A stretch of 64,000 bases of DNA from Lumbricus terrestris (taxonomy: Eukaryota > Annelida > Clitellata > Crassiclitellata > Lumbricidae). Numbering within the stretch: position 1 is the first letter of the stretch; each line of letters opens with the position of its first letter. Shown here piece after piece: positions 10,752 through 21,690 of this stretch. The notes beneath the pieces were generated by a model. The model was not told where the DNA came from and searched no databases. It saw nothing but the letters and a program-made list of their open reading frames with translations. A program made the translations under genes and the position numbers. The stretch spans positions 35,587,871-35,651,870 of the forward strand of contig OX457037.1 of assembly GCA_949752735.1 (NCBI GenBank). Reading direction: 5' to 3'.

Positions 10752-11609
10752 CTAACCTATCATCGCCAAAATCTCTAGAACTAATTTGACCCCACTTCTG
10801 GTACCAATTGTAACGCCCGCCCCTATCGGCATCCCCGGAGTCGCCACTTCCGGATCTTCGCTCGATATGGCCGCGTGCTGCTGTGGACGAGCTCTAGAGA
10901 TAGAGGGAGGACAGGATGAGGTGACTTCCGGGTTCGAATCCCAACGATGAAAAGGCGGCCAGTTATTTCGACTGCCGGACTCCCTATATGAAATTGGCGG
11001 CCTACTAGCCAATCTATCACTTCTTCGCAATATACCAGGGTATGCGAAATCTTTGGGCCTAGCAGCCAAAGTTTCTTCCAGGCCGATGGTCGAGTGGTAT
11101 GGCGCGTCCGCAGTGGTAATAGCGGTGAGGTAACCAGGGTTCAAATCCACAGCAGGCTTGGGTACCGGCGATGTCTCCAATCTTTCCAAGCGTGATACAA
11201 CTTCCGTCAGCGCTTCCCTGACATTATCTCTTACCGCCGAGATCTCTTCTCTTACATTTAATTGCACTGAGGAAATAGCATCGCTAACATTTGATTGCAC
11301 TGAGGAAATAGCATCCTGCGTATCTCTGACATAAGATTTTACAGAAGAGATTTCCTCTCTTACATTTGATTGCACTGCCAGGACATTAAGCTCCACCGTG
11401 GCAATCGCCTCTTGCGTGTCTCTGGCATTGAGTTGCAACGACGACTGTATAGAAGTCATAGCATCATGAGTTGACTTAGCATTAGTCTGTATTGCCTCGA
11501 GCAATACCTCCATAGAAGAAGGGGGCCGTGAAGGCTGAGCAGGGGTGACTGGCCTAGATTCCTCCATAGCGCTATAGAAATGACTTCTATCTTTAGAGCT
11601 CACAATCAA
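10752..11609 (-). CDS. Coiled-coil ORF encoded in the 5' LTR and reading across the primer-binding site
   Basis: The ORF is 285 codons. An internal methionine opens MEESRPVTPAQPSRPPSSME, which may be the real start. Residues of about 35-150 form repeated amphipathic blocks (AISSVQSNV, REEISSVKSYV, REEISAVRDNV, EVVSRLERLE), a likely long coiled coil. The reading frame crosses the LTR end and the primer-binding site and stops 34 bases before the gag ATG. It overlaps the upstream-open gag frame for about 140 bases, and the offset corresponds to a -1 shift. No canonical slippery heptamer is visible. It could be an N-terminal Gag extension or an accessory protein. I recognise no family. Confidence 0.55.
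   Translation of the reverse strand: MIVSSKDRSHFYSAMEESRPVTPAQPSRPPSSMEVLLEAIQTNAKSTHDAMTSIQSSLQLNARDTQEAIATVELNVLAVQSNVREEISSVKSYVRDTQDAISSVQSNVSDAISSVQLNVREEISAVRDNVREALTEVVSRLERLETSPVPKPAVDLNPGYLTAITTADAPYHSTIGLEETLAARPKDFAYPGILRRSDRLASRPPISYRESGSRNNWPPFHRWDSNPEVTSSCPPSISRARPQQHAAISSEDPEVATPGMPIGAGVTIGTRSGVKLVLEILAMIG
10790..10806 (-). other. Primer-binding site
   Basis: Two bases inside the 5' LTR, the minus strand reads TGGTACCAGAAGTGGGG, which is complementary to a tRNA 3' end finishing CCA. I cannot name the tRNA with certainty. The site lies within an open coding frame (see 10752-11609). Confidence 0.75.
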
Positions 11610-13228
11610 TCAAGTATTCATTCAACGTCAGTTGCATTCAATGCCATCAATGATCAAAGTCAGAAGTTTAATTAATATTTCTTATTATTCACAATCACTT
11701 GAATCTTCAATTGACATCAATTATGCTCAAAGCAATCAAACATAAAAGTCAGTAAGTTCAATTATCAGTTCCTATCCTTTGTAAAGACATTCAATGAAAA
11801 TCAAATGCAACAATTCAATGCAAACACCTATCAACCGGAGTATGCCTAACTTAAATCCCGATTGACTCTCAAGTCCCACAGCCAATTTCAGTTCAGCCCA
11901 AAATGTCTTAATAACCGATCGTATTAATTCCCCAATAAAGCGTACCTTATGTCCGAAGACAAGGGACAAAGCCGATCGTGTGCGAAGAACAGCGACGAAG
12001 ACGATATCCAAGAGATGCGACGAAACACACAGAAAGGCGTCGAGTTTGAAGCGCCCGAAAAGATCAGCTAAATCCGATGCTGATTTCTCGCAATGAACAA
12101 CAATTTCGGCTATTTATCCAAGCCGTTTGAGAAAGACGCCCTTAGGCAACCATACGAACAACCGCTTCGCAACACAATTTCAGAACGCTGACGATTCGAA
12201 GCCCACGATAAATCACTCCGTGTGACAGGGCGAAGAGAGGCCTTGAATTAGTAATCCAGGAATATATCCGAAGCGAGAGCGAAGACAAAACTTGCAGCGA
12301 CGCTGATGTATTTCTCGCAACAAACAAACTCTTTTATTTAATCGACTCCATGTCGAGAGAGAATGAATCGCCGACAGAATCCGTGTATGCGCAACTAGTG
12401 CAAGCAGGCGCTTATCCTGGCCATGCTTCACCAACTTGATCGAGCCTAAAACTACCAACCGCCGCAATACATCCGACCGCCCTGAGATCCTGTGCGCAAC
12501 TCACTATACATCCGACCGCCCTGAGATCCTATGCGCAACTGAACCTCTCAGCGTTGCGCTGCTCTTTTATTGCTGCCTGACAAGGAGAGCGTCCCTCTAC
12601 TACGCATGCGCAGCTGAAGAGCCGAGCGCGCCGAACCAGCAGCTGTGCAGCTGTCTTAAGGCGGCAAGAATCAGCTGCCACGTGCGTCCTCTCCTGTGTA
12701 TCTCTGCGTCTGTCTGTAGCTCACTATCTTTCTCCTTCTATCTCTCCTTCTGAAAGGCGCCATCTGCCGCTGATCACGTAGGCATCAAATGCACCAGTTC
12801 ACCCTTGAGAAAACACACGTACACAGACCCACACGCCAACGGTGTTTCCTTCTCAATCCGTGTCCCTGCCTGTGCTTGTCTGGCTGGCTGTATTCCTCGC
12901 TCACTCTGATCATCAGACCACCTCAGAGAGCGTGCGAAAGTTTAATTACCCTCATCGACTGCAAGCGGCACGGCCTTTGAAGACAGCGACCGACGATCGC
13001 TGAGAGCGTGTGAACATATACCAATTAATGGAACAGCAACGACTGCTGCCTACGTCAGCGGTCGCTGTGACCCGTGTCAAGCGCAAATCAACATTAAAAT
13101 ATAGGTCACACAAGGCAGCTCAAAAATACAGAAATAAAACAAATATATCAGATCCCTGAAACCCCATAATCGATTAAATAAAATAAAATAATATTAGCGA
13201 CCCGTAGCGTAGTTATACGATCGCTACA
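10809..13228 (-). repeat. 5' LTR (right copy), 2420 bp
   Basis: It matches 3208-5627 at a constant offset of 7601 bp. It is followed by the primer-binding site on the minus strand, making it the 5' LTR, and flanked at 13229-13232 by the GTGC duplication. Confidence 0.92.
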
Positions 13229-13232
13229 GTGC
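13229..13232. repeat. Right target-site duplication (GTGC) of the LTR retrotransposon
   Basis: Direct repeat of 3204-3207. Confidence 0.8.
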
Positions 13233-13604
13233 GATATAAAATAGCCAATAGCATGATTAGGCATACATGTCTTGAGTACTGTAGACCTATATACTCGTCT
13301 TCTGAATTTCAAAGAGCCGATTGATTAGACCTGATCATTCGGTCTTCCTGTGAGCCAACTTCGCACGGCTTTCATAAATTAACGGATTAGAATTCACATG
13401 CACTGGTCACACAAAGATCACAAAATAGTAAGAAAGCGACGAGGCCGTCGAAAATGGTGCAATTCTGCAAGATTCTAATGCATTTCTAATCAAATAAATT
13501 GGCCATAGTCTACAGCAGTGAAGACGAGAAGCGACTAGAAATAGTGAAGTTTCAAAGTGTTAGTCTATGTCTTAGATCCAGATAGATATTGAATAATAAG
13601 CGGT

Positions 13605-13609
13605 AATTA

Positions 13610-13687
<78 letters not shown>
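13605..13687. repeat. (TAA)n microsatellite
   Basis: Uninterrupted run of about 27 TAA units. Shorter TAA runs recur near 13807. Confidence 0.95.
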
Positions 13688-13688
<1 letters not shown>

Positions 13689-14188
13689 GGCACCTTTGCT
13701 TCGCCTGATCTTGACGAGTTCTAGCCGTTCCAGAATACAATTTTTTACGTCTCCGGATAATTTTTTGAAATCCCGGGGATCTGAGATACCTCGGGTAAAA
13801 AAAAAAATAATAATAATAGGCCTAATAATCTAAAATAAATATTAAATAATAAGCGTTATAGCAGTTCAAATTTTTTTAATCATCTGCTATATACCGGAAT
13901 ATCCGACATTATTTAAAGTAGGAGATCCAGATAAATATTAAATAGCCTAATAAGTAATAATCAAATAATAAAAGAAATTTGGTAAAAGCCCACACGTAGT
14001 AGTTAGAGAAATATATATAGGTGGCATCTTTTCAGGGGGCAAGTGCCCCCTCTTGTCCCTATTGCGATGCTGCAGGATTCTAATGCATTTATGAATCAAA
14101 CAAACTCTTCGGTGTTTGGAGTGATAATCCCAGCGCCGCCTGAAAATCGCGAGAGGTGGGTATGGAACTATGAATACCTAGAAGCACA

Positions 14189-14564
14189 CATAGGCGGAGA
14201 CCTGGGCCGAGAATTGGGGGGGACGGAAAGACGCGAGATTTTCCGAAAAATTTCTGACGACCGGCGAAATCTCGGAAAAAATTTCTATTTTCGCCGCCAA
14301 AAAAGTTGATGACCTTTTTTTTTTTTTTTTTTTTTAGTCATCCGCCCAAATTTCGACGAAATTTATCTATTTTCGCCGCCAAAAAAGTTGATGACCTTTT
14401 TTTTTTAGTCATCCGGCCAAAATCTCAAAGAAATTTTCTATTTTCGCCGCCAAAAAAAGGCTTGACGCTCAAACATTGGGGGGGACAAATGCATGGGCCG
14501 TCCCCCCCAACACTTTCATTGGGGGGGACCGTCCCCCCTGTCCCCCCCTAGGTCTCCGCCACTG
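14189..14564. mobile_element. hAT-like MITE with perfect 8-bp target duplication
   Basis: Termini are CATAGGCGGAGACC and GGTCTCCGCCACTG. The flanking duplication is gaagcaca (14181-14188 and 14565-14572). The interior has G- and C-homopolymer tracts and an internal block repeated three times (ttttcgccgccaaaaaag). It interrupts a satellite monomer, so it inserted after that satellite existed here. Confidence 0.9.
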
Positions 14565-15537
14565 GAAGCACACCCATCTTGAAGAGCAGTTCAGATATTT
14601 TCTGGTCGCGCAAAGTCCGCCGAAATAAACATCAACAATGATGCAATGCGGTGCGATTCATGCAAATGCACGTTTAAGTCAAACAACCTGGTCAGTGCTT
14701 TGGGTAATTTTTAGAGCGCCGCCATGAAATCGCGAGTAGGCCTAGAAGTGGGGCACTCTGCAGATATGACCATCGAGAATCCTATGATGCTGTGCGATTC
14801 CAAATTCCAATGCATATTGAATGAAATAAACTAGTGGCCGTTTGGGGTGAATCTTAGAGCGCCGCCACAAAATCGCGAGTAGTGGGTCGGTATACTTAGT
14901 AGCCTAGCACACACTTCTTGAGGAGCAGCTGAGAAATTTTCTGGCCGCAAAACTCTACGGAAATGGTCATCTAGAATGCTGCAGTGCTGTGCCGAGCAGC
15001 AGGATTCTAATGCATTTTTAAATAGCACAAACTGGTAGGACCTGGGGTTTGTAGACCATCCAATAGACGAGAAATTGGGTGACTATAGAGATGTCCAAAA
15101 CATAGATCGTGTGACTGAACCCTTCTCTGAAGGGTATTCAAAGAAGTGTCCGCATCAAAATTGCACAGGTAGGCTACTGCGGTAACTGATGGCATTTCTG
15201 AGTAAATAATGTACGCAGAACGAAGACTGTAAAGCCTATACGGATCAACGCACCACCAACTCCTCGCTGTTATCATTCCGCTATTAAAGAATTAATGAAA
15301 TCAGATGAAAACCAGAGTTTGGCGCCTAATGGCTGCCGCATGCATAGGCCTATATAGGCAGCCATTAGGCATTAACCATTTCGCTGTTAACGTTCTTGAC
15401 ATTTTTATCTCTGGATAACATTCGTCTTAAAATAACATGTGAACAATTATTCCACCTGCAACTGCGTTGCGGCGCTTCAACCTCAATGATAGCCTATTAA
15501 GTGAATATATTGTTTGTTTGTATAATTGTTTGTATGT

Positions 15538-15744
15538 GCACTTGTTATAGCGCCCCTTCAAGCTCTCTCTAATCAGAGGCGCTCCCGAATGCAGAGCGGA
15601 CACTGCATCGGAATTTCACGCCAAAGCGCTGAGCAATTGTGTGTGAAGGACTTGCCCAAGGTCCTTACGCGGTGAGGTGGATTCGAACCTCGAACCTTCC
15701 GGCTTCAAGGCAACGACGCCACCACTACACCACCGCGCCCCACA
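15538..15744 (-). mobile_element. tRNA-derived SINE (family 1), full length
   Basis: Minus-strand copy with head tgtggggcgcggtggtgtag, B box ggttcgaatcc, and tail ggggcgctataacaagtgc. Confidence 0.88.
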
Positions 15745-15919
15745 AATATATATATATAGCCTGTATATATGTGTGTTTCTGATTATATGGGATGCGTGTA
15801 TGACTACGTGTGTGTATGTGTGGGTGTGTTTATAGACGCAGGAGTATCGGTGTTGGTGGAAGATGCTTTCTAGTCACTGAATAGTAAAAATCTCTTAAAA
15901 GAGCCTGCTAACTTTAAGT

Positions 15920-16735
15920 GTGAGGATAGCGGGCAGGACACTGAACAATTTAAGATATGCGGACGATACAACGTTACTGGCAGGGAAAAGGGAAGATCTA
16001 AAAGATATCATCAGAAAATTAAAAACAGAAAGCCAGAAGGCTGGACTGTATTTCAACTTAAAGAAGACCAAAATCATGACCACGGAAAATTGGACAAACT
16101 TCGAGGTAGATGGAGAGGAGATGGAGGTGGTGACAAGTTTCTGCTTCTTGGGAGCCATGATAGAAAATGATGGCGGATGTGACAGAGAGATACGACGGAG
16201 GATTACATTGGGAAAGTCTGCAGCAAAGGGACTAGAGAAAATATGGAAGGATAAACATGTGAGCCTGATGACAAAGACAAGAATTGTAAAGGCAATTATA
16301 TTCCCAGTGGTGTTGTATGGATGTGAAACGTGGACAAAAACAAAGGCCTTAGAAAGGAAAATCGATGCTTGCGAAATGTGGATATGGAGGAAGGTATTGA
16401 GAACCCCATGGATCGAGAAAAGAACAAATGAATCCATATTACTAGAGATAGGACAGGCACGAGGGAATATGTCATTAGGGCAGAGAGCGACAAGGCAGAA
16501 GTTGGCATTCTTCGGACATGTGATGCGAGCAAACGGCCTGGAAAAGGAGATGATGCTGGCCTGCGGAGAGGGAAGAAGAAGGATAGGACGCCCAAGAAGG
16601 AGATGGATGGAAGAAATACACGAGAGAACGAAGATGAACTTGGAGGAACTGAGAAACGCGACGGAAGATCGTAGCAAGTGGAGAAGGTTGACCATGGCGG
16701 TCGCTAAGATTCAAAGAATCGACGGCACAAGGTGA
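15920..16735 (+). pseudogene. 5'-truncated non-LTR retrotransposon: C-terminal reverse transcriptase
   Basis: The 271-codon ORF begins just before the RT catalytic block NNLRYADDTTLLAG (the YADD motif, palm domain), continues through the thumb region, then VVLYGCETWT, an EMWIWRKVLRTPW segment and a basic GRRRIGRPRRRWMEEI block. This last pattern is familiar from the 3' ends of LINE ORFs often annotated as endonuclease-reverse transcriptase. The endonuclease and fingers are missing, so this is a dead 3' fragment from target-primed integration, although its frame is intact, which suggests a fairly young copy. Clade assignment (RTE or CR1-like) is unsure. Confidence 0.9.
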
Positions 16736-16739
16736 CAAG

Positions 16740-18390
16740 GTGAACTTTAAGTAGAAAAAATCGACATATGCACGTGAGTGTGGGTGAAGGAGTGCGCGCG
16801 TGTATGTGTGTTTAGGCCAGAGGCTGCAGATGATAAAACTTTTTTTAAACTATTTCGTTATTGTTGTCATGGGTGTGCAAATTATACTGCACTCCCAATC
16901 ATGTGTGTGCCATTTTGCCAACAGCCTTGAAGCTGAGAGTCTTACTGGTTTACCGAACACAGGTCCGTCATATCAGCCAGCTTTTGGTCTTGCGACTTCT
17001 TGAAGATGCAACCGTAACCTATGAAAAAGTCTACTAAAGTTAAGCAGAAAACTTCATTAGCAATAATATTGATACTGCAGGTCGAGTTGTTACGAATCCG
17101 CAGATAGGCCTAATGTGTTGCGTTGAAGCTCAAACTCCACGTGAAGTAGGCTAAAAAAGATTACAGGCAAATGCAACACCTACCAGTGACCGCTACAAGA
17201 AATAACACTGTACGATCGAGAGAACTTTGTTATAGGTCTAAGTAGCTATAGGTCAACATTTGAAATTATTGAAAGTTTGCAAGAGCGTTCATTATTGCCA
17301 TGATTCTGTTATTTTACTTCTTTGGCTACTTGAAAAGTTGAACCGCCAAGTAAAATAACAGAATCATGGCAATAATGAACGCTCTTGCAAACTTTCAATA
17401 ATTTCATATTATGGCGAACTTAGGATAGTCCAGATCTATGATAAAGCCCTTTCTACAATATAAATGACGACCACTTAACTTCATATAATGTATGCCTCTT
17501 ATGCTTTATGGACATTGCCAAGCATTGCAAGCAACGCCTTACAATAGAAAACATTAGGCTATTATTTTATCAGAATGTTCGCACTGCTCAAAAATAGTGA
17601 TGGTCATCGATATTTCTTAATGAAATAAATATTCTATACAAATGGATTTGTCACATAATTAAAACTAGCTACCTGATCGTGAACCAGCAGGTGCTCTGCG
17701 CTTGGATTTCGAGTGGCGCTTTAGAATTTTGGAGATTGCGATTAGGCCTACAATCACGACTGCGATTACCCGCCTGTTGATTCGTTGTTTGACACGGCGT
17801 AAAATAAGAGCTTATCAGCCTTTTGTGTTGAGGTCCTTCCTGTTGAGAATTGACGAGTACCGTACGGGAAGGAAGGTGACAGGTGAAATGACGCATTGAG
17901 GAAATGAACCGAATTTGTCAGTGAAAAGTTTGTTCTGAGACCCGCGTTGCGATAATTATGACATCAGTTATTATGTCAAAGGGAAAAGAGATAAAGTTTC
18001 ATAACTTTTTCTTATAATTATGATTAATGTTTTCCTCTTAAACCGGTTCAAGGCCTGATTTAAGGAAATCAGAGTCTGTGCTGCCTTCGGACATGTATAT
18101 ATAATATACCGATATATATAGGCTATATTATTTATACATAATTATCGTGTGGTATTATATCTCTATCTCTATGTCTTTCTCTCTGTATCTGTCTGTGTAT
18201 CTTTGTCTCTGTCTCTCTGATCTGTCTATCTGTCTATCAATGTGTAATAAGCCTAAACTCTACTTTATGTTTTACTGAGACTGCGACTGTGCAATGGCTT
18301 ACCTGCAGCAAATCACTCACTCACAAAAATTATGTGCCAGGCCATCGTAAGATGCTGAGTCACCAGATAGCGGCGCTTTATGAATTCAGA
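16740..18390. other. Gene-free stretch with one long hairpin
   Basis: No ORF with recognisable domains and no SINE. It contains the perfect hairpin at 17261-17406 and a short TCTCTGTC-rich tract near 18165-18240. Confidence 0.6.
17261..17406. repeat. Perfect 59-bp inverted repeat with 28-nt loop
   Basis: The arms at 17261-17319 and 17348-17406 are exact reverse complements by direct comparison. The loop is ctttggctacttgaaaagttgaaccgcc-like at 17320-17347. No transposon terminus or target duplication is obvious. Confidence 0.95.
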
Positions 18391-18395
18391 AATAA

Positions 18396-18398
18396 TGG

Positions 18399-18455
<57 letters not shown>

Positions 18456-18498
18456 CGATGACGATGACGACGACGACGACGACGACGACGATGATGAC

Positions 18499-18584
<86 letters not shown>

Positions 18585-18750
18585 GGATGATGATGATGAG
18601 GATGATGATGATGATGATGATGATAGTAATGACAATTATGATTATGATAATTATGAAGATGATGATGATGATGATTAGTATTTTTTAAATTTGATTATGA
18701 TGACGATGACGACGACGACGATGATGATGATGATGATGACGATGATAGTT
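18396..18750. repeat. (GAT)n/(GAC)n microsatellite
   Basis: Long GAT run with embedded GAC blocks at 18455-18500 and an outlying patch at 18698-18745. Read in frame it gives poly-Asp, poly-Met or poly-Ser, but nothing indicates it is translated. Confidence 0.95.
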
Positions 18751-19159
18751 ATTGTTTATTGATACTATTGTAGCAATTGGCAGAACAGCAGTGCATCACA
18801 ATTGCACACAGCACAAGTATATTAATAAGTCACCTGGTCAAGTGGTCATGGGTTTTTTCAAGACCACTGCTCGACGTTGTACTGCAACGTAGTGCAGTAC
18901 ACTGATTACACGGTTGAAGTCTGAACGCGGACCATCAAATGGCGCTATAGAAGTCCCTAGATTTCCTTAGGTAATGGCCATCCATTAGTAAATTGGGTGA
19001 CCAAAATGCTTTTAAAATTCTGTTGAAGCATCACCGATTCATGTAAACAAGGTCGCTTAGAAGGAGACTGATATTTCGACCTACTACTGCTGCTGCTGCT
19101 GTTGCTACTGCTGCTGTATCTTGCAAACACGATCGCTTAAGGAATAGAGATGCTCTACC

Positions 19160-19321
19160 CATGGGCGGAGTTTATCAGGGGCTAGGGGTGGCTAAGCCCC
19201 CCCCCTCCCAAGAAGACCCAAATTTATTTGTTTAACCGTGTAAATTTTTATCTTTTCCCCTCGTTTAGCCCCCCAAGAAGGCTTTAGCCCCTCCAAGAAC
19301 GGAAACCAGACTCCGCCCATG
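19160..19321. mobile_element. hAT-like MITE with perfect 8-bp target duplication
   Basis: Termini CATGGGCGGAGT and ACTCCGCCCATG, duplication gctctacc (19152-19159 and 19322-19329). It is a close relative, in the opposite orientation, of the copy at 20767. Confidence 0.92.
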
Positions 19322-19569
19322 GCTCTACCACGTATCCATGGCTTAACTGAATTGGTTACATTCCAATTCAAAGTCCTCACCCTCCTTCTCAAATCTCAAC
19401 TGGGTTTTGATCCGAAATATCTATGTCCCAATTCTCCGTCCTCCACCTGTCAAGTCACTGCGTTCGCTCAGATCGCCTGACCGGATGGGACTCTTCGTCC
19501 CCTTTGTTAGAACCCTGTGCACACGAGTCAAATCCAGATCCCTTGCCCGAGTAGGTCCCTATCTGTGGT

Positions 19570-19716
19570 CATAGGTGCAATCACGTCCTAAAAGTTGGGG
19601 GGGACCAAATGAATCACGTCCTAAAAGTTGGTGGGGACCATAATAATAAAGTTATGGGGACCACTCAAAAGTTGGGAGACGCGTCCCGTGGGTCCCATAG
19701 GGTGGTTGCGCCTATT
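19570..19716. mobile_element. Diverged hAT-like MITE
   Basis: Termini CATAGGTGCAATCAC and GTGGTTGCGCCTATT, with imperfect flanking duplications tctgtggt and tctatgga. Inside is an imperfect direct repeat of tcacgtcctaaaagttgg. Confidence 0.5.
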
Positions 19717-20189
19717 TCTATGGACTTCGCCTTCTCTGCGCTCTACTACCCTCACGGGTGATCATGCCACCGCCTTTATCTCTCACAATAACCATTTTAT
19801 TCTCTCAGCGTATACAGAAATTGAATCGTTGATTAATTGCAAGCGCAAACACTTTAAACTATAGCAGAGGATGTTCACACGACATACTATATAATAATTT
19901 ATGACAATCTTCAGAAGTTCTGTTTAACATATATTCGGAATGATTTTTAAAAGTATTTACTAAACAAGTCTATATACATGTCGCCGCAAAGAAGTGTCTT
20001 ATTCGCATAGTGTAATATATTACAGGGTCAGTGTATACGGTCATCTAAAAACTGACCAGCAGATAGTGAAAACAAATGACGGCTATTATTACCAATATTA
20101 TCTCCAAGGGTTTTGCATTTTTATTAGATAACTAGTCAGCATTTCGTACCAAAGTTTAGTGACCACTCAATTATTTACTTCCTATAGCA

Positions 20190-20357
20190 TCAGTTCGGGT
20201 AGCCATTATTGATGCTTATTGACTGGTAGGTAGGTGGAGCTTTGTACTGGTCCACGTCCTCGTATACGCCTGAATATACCGTGTTGATGTAGGTGTAATC
20301 CGGAGGTGACTCGGCGTAAGATGGGGGACCAACAGGTACAGCTGGGACCGTGTCGGG
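20190..20357 (-). CDS. Gene B exon 6: cytoplasmic tail with three PPxY motifs and stop codon
   Basis: The acceptor ttttctgtggcag precedes a phase-0 exon of 55 codons plus TGA. It encodes [20 protein letters not shown] and later KAPPTYQSI, giving PPSY, PPDY and PPTY, plus other tyrosines ([17 protein letters not shown]) that may be phosphorylated. Confidence 0.85.
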   Translation of the reverse strand, partial: PDTVPAVPVGPPSYAESPPDYTYINTVYSGVYEDVDQYKAPPTYQSISINNGYPN

Positions 20358-21642
20358 CTGCCACAGAAAAACAAAGTTAATGACATCGTACAGTGAAACC
20401 AAAATAATAAGAATAGAAATATATGGCTGCTGCACTTGTGTCAATGATATTCTGTGGTGAGTAAAGTTTAATAATATGTAACTATCAAAGCAGCCGAATG
20501 AATCCTTGTTGTCTTAGTGAGCTTCCATTCAGCAATTACATAATTATAATCCGATTAAATCATATCAAAGATAAATGCAAATTAAAGAAATTAATATCTA
20601 TTGGGATTTTGTAGCGAATAGAATGGCGAAGTCTTAATTCTCACACAAAGTTTTATTGATAAACTGCAATGTGTAATTACAGGATTAGCTTCTACTAAAG
20701 CACATCGATAAACAGATGTCAATGATTCGGTGTGTATATTATAAGGATCCCAGATATACCGGTTATCATGGGCAGAGTTTGGTTTCCGTTCTTGGAGGGG
20801 TTAACTTATGAGTCTGCGCCTTCTGGGGGGGGCTAAGCCTGGGAAAAGATACCGTTTGCACGGTAAAAAAACTAAATCTGGGTCTTCATGGGGAGGCCTA
20901 GCCCTCCCTATAGCCCCTGATAAACTCCGCCCATGCCGGTTATTTTAATCGAAACACCTTTTTAAGAGACATTGTAGGAATAACTAACTATTGATGCTGG
21001 TACAAAGCCTCTACCTGTAGGCTAGGCCATTCCTATAGCGTGAGAGAACGTTTGAGAGGTACCTACCGCGCATCGGTTCGTGCTTCCTCTTCGTGGGGTG
21101 GAGCTGCTGTGATGGCGACGATTCGATTTATCGTAGATGCAGTAGATGAGCAAGGCGATGCAGGACAGACCGACCAGACAACATGTGACGCTGATGGCTG
21201 CGATTGCTCCGGTGGCTGCAACCAAAGGAGCAACATGCGTTAACACAGTGTAACAGCAATAACCATTACTATTGTAATGTAATGCAATATATGTGATGTA
21301 GTCTAATTAGTAATTTATATGGCGCTGCTCAAGCCAAGGCTGTTCAGTAGGTCTAGCACTATCAGTGCGAGAACCCCGAGAAAAAATTGGTGTTAAGAAG
21401 AGAGCTGCACGTAAAGTACAGGGCAGAGAGAGGTGGAGCATTTCCGTGAATGAGCGACTGTTGTCGGGTGTTGAAGCATCGCCAAGGTCACAAGTCAAGT
21501 AGGTCACGAAGAGAGAGACAGAGAGAGACAGAGAGAGATAAAGAGAGAGAGAGAGGGAGGGAGAGAGACAGAGACAGAGAGAGATAGAGAGAGGGGGGGA
21601 GAGAGAGACAGAGAGAGATAGAGAGAGAGGGAGGGAGAGAGG

Positions 21643-21690
<48 letters not shown>

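Larger units (their letters stand above)
3208..13228 (-). mobile_element. Non-autonomous Ty3/Gypsy-type LTR retrotransposon carrying gag only
   Basis: The element is 10,021 bp with two 2420-bp LTRs bounded by TG...CA, a GTGC target duplication, a primer-binding site beside the right LTR and a polypurine tract beside the left one. Its transcription direction is therefore minus. Its only long internal ORF is Gag (8518-10719). The remaining 2.9 kb (5628-8517) has no ORF of 60 codons or more, so protease, reverse transcriptase, RNase H and integrase are absent. The LTR copies keep an exact 7601-bp offset and their ORFs are identical, so the insertion is recent. This organisation matches the class called TR-GAG in plants (terminal repeats plus Gag, mobilised in trans). 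That parallel is inference. Confidence 0.9.
13440..15045. repeat. Diverged copies of the 203-bp satellite
   Basis: Words of the 31837-34030 satellite recur here in the same order and spacing: gattctaatgcattt, tagagcgccgcca, aaaatcgcgag, gaggagcagctgagaaattttctgg and cgcaaagtc. About four or five monomers are recognisable, far more diverged than the array at 32-34 kb. One monomer is split by the hAT element at 14189-14564. Confidence 0.75.

Noticed and set aside
15895..16738. Minus-strand ORFs of 266, 99 and 87 codons.
   Set aside because: They are antisense shadows of the reverse-transcriptase ORF at 15920-16735.
18289..18688. Poly-Asp, poly-Met and poly-Ser ORFs.
   Set aside because: All come from the GAT/GAC microsatellite.
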